Below, piece after piece: positions 31,266 to 34,674 of a stretch of 34,674 bases of DNA. The stretch comes from CBDTYW01 sp965364735 (GTDB lineage Bacteria > Actinomycetota > Nitriliruptoria > Nitriliruptorales > Nitriliruptoraceae), in assembly GCA_965364735.1 (NCBI GenBank), contig CBDTYW010000007.1, positions 1 through 34,674 of the forward strand, written 5' to 3'. Under the pieces are notes generated by a model, which did no database searches, was not told the DNA's origin, and was given only the letters and a program-made list of their open reading frames with translations. The position numbers and the translations under genes were made by a program. Position 1 is the stretch's first letter, and each line of letters opens with the position of its first letter.

Positions 31266-32438
31266 TCAGCTGAGGCAGGGACCGGTTGAGACCGGCGCGT
31301 CTGAGCGTGGGCCGTCCAGGACGGCCCGGAGCTCGTCGGAGCTGAGCGCGTAGGCGACGTCGTTGCGGTCCGCGGCGACCGCGAACGTGACGCCGACGAC
31401 GTTGCCCTGCGGGTCGACCACCGCCGAGCCGGAGTCGCCGGGGCGCAGCTCGGCGGCCATCACGAGGACGTCACGCGAGACCCTTCGTCGGCCGGTGATG
31501 TCGCGGCCGAGCGCTTCGATCCGGTCCGACGTTCGTCCGGCGGCGATGCGCAGCTGGTCCTGACCATCAGGGTGGCCGAAGATGGCCACGTCGATGCCGA
31601 CCACCGGTTCGGAGATCGGCAGCGGGTCTCGTGCGATGTCGGTGCTCCGCAGGAGCGCCAGGTCGCGGTCGCCGTCGAACGCGACGACGGAGGCCGACAC
31701 CCGGGTCCCGTTGGTGCGGAGCAGCTCGATCGTCTCCGTGCCCGCGACGACGTGTGCGTTGGTGGCGAGCAGCCCGTCGCCGACGACGAAGGCGCTGCCC
31801 TCCTGGACCCGGCCACAGCCGAGCGCTTCGACGTTGACCGTCGACATGGCGACGCGCTCCTGCGCCTCGACGTCCAGCGCGAGCGACTCCGGTGGCGGGC
31901 CCGGGTCCGGGGCGGCGATCAGGCCCTCGAAGACGTCCGGGAACGGCGTGTCGGCGATGAGACCCTGCAGCGCCAGCAGCGGGTTCGGCGCGGACGGGGC
32001 GATGTTGCTCACCGCGCCGAGGATGAGCGACTGGCGGGCCTGCCGAGCGATCTCGCCGGGGACGCGGCCGAGCAGCGGGCCGACGAACCACAGCGTCACG
32101 AGCACGCTGACCATGCCGGCGATCGATCCGAGCACCTGGTCGGTGGTGCGAAGCCGCGACTCGGCTCCGAGCTGTCCGCGCAGGCGTGCGCCGAGGTGGA
32201 TGCCGATCCACTGGCCCACCGTCGAGACGAACAGCACCGTTCCGAGCGTCGTCACGAGCGCCCACTCAGGTGCCTGGTCGCCGATCTGGCGGAGGACGGC
32301 CGGGGCGATCTGCACGCCGAAGACCAGCCCGAGCACGCCGCCGATCCATGCCCCGAGGCGGGTCACGAACCCCATGCGATGACCGCCGATGCTGGCCACG
32401 AGGATGGAGGCGAGGATGAGGGCGTCGAGCAGGTTCAC
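31266..32438 (-). CDS. MarP-like membrane serine protease with CvpA-type N-terminal domain
   Basis: 390 residues. The first ~125 residues contain four hydrophobic helices typical of the CvpA/colicin V production domain (LLDALILASILVASIGGHRMG at the start). The extracytoplasmic chymotrypsin-like domain has the catalytic triad His229 (TNAHVVAG), Asp259 (DRDLALL) and Ser336 (RPGDSGSA). Cys208 and Cys388 lie where MarP of Mycobacterium tuberculosis (Rv3671c) has its disulfide. MarP protects against acid and oxidative stress; a comparable role in cell-envelope stress is likely. The GTG start overlaps the stop of the MerR-type gene by 4 nt (GTGA), so the two are translationally coupled. Confidence 0.92.
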   Translation of the reverse strand: MNLLDALILASILVASIGGHRMGFVTRLGAWIGGVLGLVFGVQIAPAVLRQIGDQAPEWALVTTLGTVLFVSTVGQWIGIHLGARLRGQLGAESRLRTTDQVLGSIAGMVSVLVTLWFVGPLLGRVPGEIARQARQSLILGAVSNIAPSAPNPLLALQGLIADTPFPDVFEGLIAAPDPGPPPESLALDVEAQERVAMSTVNVEALGCGRVQEGSAFVVGDGLLATNAHVVAGTETIELLRTNGTRVSASVVAFDGDRDLALLRSTDIARDPLPISEPVVGIDVAIFGHPDGQDQLRIAAGRTSDRIEALGRDITGRRRVSRDVLVMAAELRPGDSGSAVVDPQGNVVGVTFAVAADRNDVAYALSSDELRAVLDGPRSDAPVSTGPCLS

Positions 32439-33220
32439 GGCGTCGGATCGATCGGCGGCGTCTCGTTGACCGCGTCGCTGAGCTCAACGCCGACGCGGCG
32501 CAGGTGCTGCGCGATCGCGCGTGAGAGCTCCTGGCCGAGGAACGGACGGACCACCTCCAGGGCGAGCGGCCGGAGCCGGCGCAGCGTCTCGATGGTCCCG
32601 GGCGTGATGCCGGGACCTGCGGTGTCTCGGGCGGCCGGGAGCAGGAGCTCGTCCGCCACGAGTCCGACGAACGCGTCGGCGATGTCGCCGACGTCGGTGC
32701 GAAGCCGCTTGACGAGGTCGAGGACGCCGCCGAGGGGCACCCCGGCACCGGTGAGGATCTCTCCGACCTCGAGGATGACGGGGCTCGGGACGTCGAAGGA
32801 GACCTCGCCTCCGGATGTGGTGGCCGGCACCGCCACGATCACGCCGACGTCGAGCGCCTGCTGGACAAGCTCGAGGTTCGTCTGGACCTCGGGGAAACGG
32901 CTGAAGAGCTCGTTCGCGGAGATCCGGACCGGCTCGAGCTCGTCGGTCCACGGGGCGGTCAGGAGGTTGTGCAGCCCGACCAGGCTGGTCAGGTCTCCGC
33001 CGCGCTGAATCGCCTCGACGACGGCCCCGACCGCCGCCAGTGAGAAGCCGCGCTGCTGGAGGTCCTCGATCATCTCGAGCCGCTGCAGGTGCTCCGCCCC
33101 GTACCACCCGGTCCGTCCTGCGAGCTCCGGGGGCTGGAGCAGCCCCTTGGCCTGGAACGCGCGGATGTTCCGGGACGTCACCCCGGACTCGCGTGCCAGA
33201 TCGTCGATGCGCAGTCTCAT
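32435..33220 (-). CDS. MerR-family transcriptional regulator with large C-terminal domain
   Basis: 261 residues. The N-terminal ~75 residues are a classical MerR winged helix: MRLRIDDLARESGVTSRNIR, FQAKGLLQPPELAGRTGWYG, HLQRLEMIEDLQQRGFSLAAV. The ~180-residue C-terminus is not one of the common metal or multidrug effector domains that I recognise, and it contains no cysteine, so a metal sensor is unlikely. Start ATG 33220 has a -10-like TACCGT 6 nt upstream, which suggests a leaderless transcript. The stop overlaps the MarP-like gene by 4 nt, so this regulator and the protease form an operon. It lies 53 nt after the acyl-CoA dehydrogenase gene. Confidence 0.88.
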   Translation of the reverse strand: MRLRIDDLARESGVTSRNIRAFQAKGLLQPPELAGRTGWYGAEHLQRLEMIEDLQQRGFSLAAVGAVVEAIQRGGDLTSLVGLHNLLTAPWTDELEPVRISANELFSRFPEVQTNLELVQQALDVGVIVAVPATTSGGEVSFDVPSPVILEVGEILTGAGVPLGGVLDLVKRLRTDVGDIADAFVGLVADELLLPAARDTAGPGITPGTIETLRRLRPLALEVVRPFLGQELSRAIAQHLRRVGVELSDAVNETPPIDPTP

Positions 33221-33226
33221 GCCCCG

Positions 33227-33232
33227 ACGGTA
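33227..33232 (-). promoter_or_regulatory. Putative -10 box giving a leaderless MerR-type mRNA
   Basis: On the minus strand TACCGT is followed by six bases and then ATG 33220. The only other ribosome-binding-like sequence, GGAGG, lies upstream of the box itself and would be outside the transcript. Confidence 0.4.
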
Positions 33233-33273
33233 CCTCCGGCCAGGGTGTCTCCCGACCGTCCGACACCGGGCCG

Positions 33274-34422
33274 TCAGAGGCCGAGGTCGCGGGAGATGAT
33301 GAGCTTCATGATCTCGTTGGAGCCGGCCCAGATGCGGGTGACGCGGGCGTCGGCCCAGAATCGGGCGGCGCGGTACTCGCGCATGAACCCGTAGCCGCCG
33401 TGGAGCTGGACGCAGGCGTCGAGGATCTCGCCCTGGATGTCGGCGGTCCACCACTTCGACTTCGCGGCGTCGACTGCGGTGAGCTCGCCGGCGGCATGGG
33501 AGACGATCTGCTGGTCGACGTAGGCTTGGGTGACCTCGGCCTTGGTGACGAGCTCGGCGAGCAGGAACGCGTTGTGCTGGAACCGGCCGATGGGACGTCC
33601 GAAGGCCTCGCGCTCCTTCACGTACACGAGCGTCTCGTCGAGGATCACGCGAGCGTGAGCGATGTTGGAGACCGCCGCCCCGATCCGCTCCTGGGCGAGG
33701 TTCTCCATCATGTGCACGAACCCTCGGCCCTCCTCGCCGATCAGGTTCTCGGCGGGGACGCGGACGTCGGTCATGAACAGCTCGGCGGTGTCTGCCTCCT
33801 GCTGGCCGACCTTGTCGAGCACCCGCCCCGGCTCGAACCCGGGCGTGCCCTTCTCGACGCCGAACAGCGTGATGCCCTTGGCCCCGGCCGACGGGTCCGT
33901 GCTGGCCGCGATGATCACGAGGTCTGCGGTGGAGCCGTTCGTGATGAACGTCTTGGAGCCGTTGAGGATGTAGCTGTCGCCGTCCTTGACGGCGGTGGTC
34001 TTGAGCGCGGCGAGGTCGGAGCCCCCGGACGGCTCGGTCATCCCGATTGCGGTGATGATCTCGCCGGTGCAGAACCCGGGCAGCCACCGCTCGCGCTGCT
34101 CCTCGGTGGTCAGCTCGACCAGGTACGGGGCGCAGACGTCGTAGTGGATGCCGAACGCGGAGCTCGTCGCCGCAGAGGCCCGCGACAGCTCCTCGGCGAA
34201 CACGGCGTTGAACCGCCAGTCCCCGGCCTCGCTCCCGCCGTACTTCGCGGGCACGTCGAGCCCGAGGAACCCGGCCTTCCCCGCCTCGAGCCAGATCTCC
34301 CGCGGGTGCTCGTGGAGCTCAGCGAGCTCTTCCATCCGCGGCATGATCGCGGTGTCCACGAACTTGGCCACGGATTCCCGGAACGCGTCATGGTCCTCGG
34401 TGAAGATCGTGCGACGGGTCAT
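33274..34422 (-). CDS. Acyl-CoA dehydrogenase, isovaleryl/long-chain-like catalytic type
   Basis: 382 residues, the standard length of this FAD flavoprotein family. Family segments are AIGMTEPSGGSDLAAL, TNGSTADLVIIAA, REAFGRPIG, LHGGYGFMREY and RIWAGSNEIMK. At the position where medium- and short-chain enzymes have the catalytic Glu (YEGTxxI), this protein has Ala366, while Glu245 in LAQERI lies where isovaleryl- and long-chain-type enzymes carry their base. The substrate may therefore be a branched or long acyl-CoA. The enzyme passes electrons to an ETF, not present here. ATG 34422 has CAGGAG 7 nt upstream. A palindromic operator lies in the leader. Confidence 0.93.
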   Translation of the reverse strand: MTRRTIFTEDHDAFRESVAKFVDTAIMPRMEELAELHEHPREIWLEAGKAGFLGLDVPAKYGGSEAGDWRFNAVFAEELSRASAATSSAFGIHYDVCAPYLVELTTEEQRERWLPGFCTGEIITAIGMTEPSGGSDLAALKTTAVKDGDSYILNGSKTFITNGSTADLVIIAASTDPSAGAKGITLFGVEKGTPGFEPGRVLDKVGQQEADTAELFMTDVRVPAENLIGEEGRGFVHMMENLAQERIGAAVSNIAHARVILDETLVYVKEREAFGRPIGRFQHNAFLLAELVTKAEVTQAYVDQQIVSHAAGELTAVDAAKSKWWTADIQGEILDACVQLHGGYGFMREYRAARFWADARVTRIWAGSNEIMKLIISRDLGL

Positions 34423-34443
34423 GAACGGCTCCTGGACGACTCA

Positions 34444-34459
34444 GGAACGAGTTCGTTCC
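34444..34459. promoter_or_regulatory. Palindromic operator of the acyl-CoA dehydrogenase gene
   Basis: GGAACGAGTTCGTTCC is a 7-2-7 inverted repeat, 22 nt before the start codon and about 10 nt downstream of the -10-like TACGCT. It would lie just after the transcription start, where a bound repressor blocks initiation. Its core AACGAGTT fits the AACNNGTT half of TetR-type sites such as those of KstR, but the outer bases do not match KstR's consensus. Confidence 0.6.
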
Positions 34460-34468
34460 CGCGCGCCC

Positions 34469-34474
34469 AGCGTA
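34469..34474 (-). promoter_or_regulatory. Putative -10 box of the acyl-CoA dehydrogenase gene
   Basis: On the minus strand TACGCT fits TANNNT, 46 nt before the ATG, with a predicted start near 34462. The palindrome at 34444-34459 follows directly. No good -35 box is seen. Confidence 0.4.
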
Positions 34475-34509
34475 TGGAGCACGCACGTCCGTAACCGGCA
34501 GAGCGACCA

Positions 34510-34563
34510 CGCACCGACCTCGGCCTCCGTGGCCTGAACGGCCCGGAGCGGAGCGCGGTCCCA
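34510..34563. repeat. Direct repeat, unit 1 (54 bp or longer)
   Basis: The 54 bases from 34510 recur exactly at 34621-34674, a period of 111 bp. Between them lies an inverted repeat (CCGTTGGG 34570-34577, CCCAACGG 34604-34611). The sequence upstream of the two copies differs (ACCA against CCGA), which fixes the left boundary. Confidence 0.8.
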
Positions 34564-34620
34564 TGAGGCCCGTTGGGGATCCTGAGGAGCGCAGCGACGA
34601 CGGCCCAACGGAGGAGCCGA

Positions 34621-34674
34621 CGCACCGACCTCGGCCTCCGTGGCCTGAACGGCCCGGAGCGGAGCGCGGTCCCA
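34621..34674. repeat. Direct repeat, unit 2, cut by the window edge
   Basis: Exact copy of 34510-34563 that continues to the last base of the window, so its true length and any further tandem units cannot be seen. In this 252-bp region before the acyl-CoA dehydrogenase I see no convincing gene. Confidence 0.8.

Noticed and set aside
34444..34459. Definite KstR (cholesterol regulon) operator
   Set aside because: The AACNNGTT core is present but the outer T/A positions of the KstR consensus are not, so only a general TetR-like operator is proposed.

Overview
The window is a chromosomal segment of a high-GC Gram-positive bacterium (phylum Actinomycetota). The evidence is the strong G/C third-position bias, frequent GTG/TTG starts, TANNNT-type -10 boxes without good -35 boxes, a BldC regulator, a MarP-like CvpA/serine protease, an LPXTG surface protein, and a gene order (purL, purF, purM, valine-dehydrogenase-like gene, conserved hypothetical, bldC) that from memory matches the SCO4079-SCO4091 region of Streptomyces coelicolor. 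The dehydrogenase and hypothetical sequences look diverged from Streptomyces, so a deeper-branching actinobacterium is likely. Genus cannot be fixed by eye.

Region 1 (1-14041) is the purine block: purL, a Tat-exported PHP-domain protein, a PIG-L/LmbE deacetylase, a possible small ORF in a 508-bp spacer, purF, a 1778-residue SdrD-B-repeat LPXTG protein lying between purF and purM, and purM. Region 2 (14044-18368) holds the Leu/Val dehydrogenase (minus strand, convergent with purM at a 2-nt gap), a conserved hypothetical, bldC with a strongly structured leader, a minus-strand hypothetical and an M24 aminopeptidase. Region 3 (18369-20925) holds a membrane HEXXH protein bracketed by copies of a palindromic repeat, a two-gene minus operon (small hypothetical after an MDMPI-family protein), and a small secreted or lipid-anchored protein.

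Region 4 (21155-29463) starts with aceE and continues with a nucleotide-themed group: a TLC/Npt-like transporter fused to HEAT repeats and a cyclic-nucleotide-binding domain, divergent from a PurD-like ATP-grasp ligase with altered motifs, then thymidine kinase. Region 5 (29464-34674) holds a small acidic protein with a terminator, then four minus-strand genes: an acyl-CoA dehydrogenase with a palindromic operator, a MerR regulator, a MarP-like protease translationally coupled to it, and a PucR-family regulator. The right edge carries a long direct repeat.

The most interesting signals not explained by protein annotation are the bldC leader (several perfect stem-loops before the ribosome-binding site), the 16-bp operator just downstream of a -10 box at the acyl-CoA dehydrogenase, the palindromic repeat family around the HEXXH gene, and the transporter/PurD-like/thymidine-kinase group. 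No tRNA, rRNA, IS element, phage gene or CRISPR array was seen.
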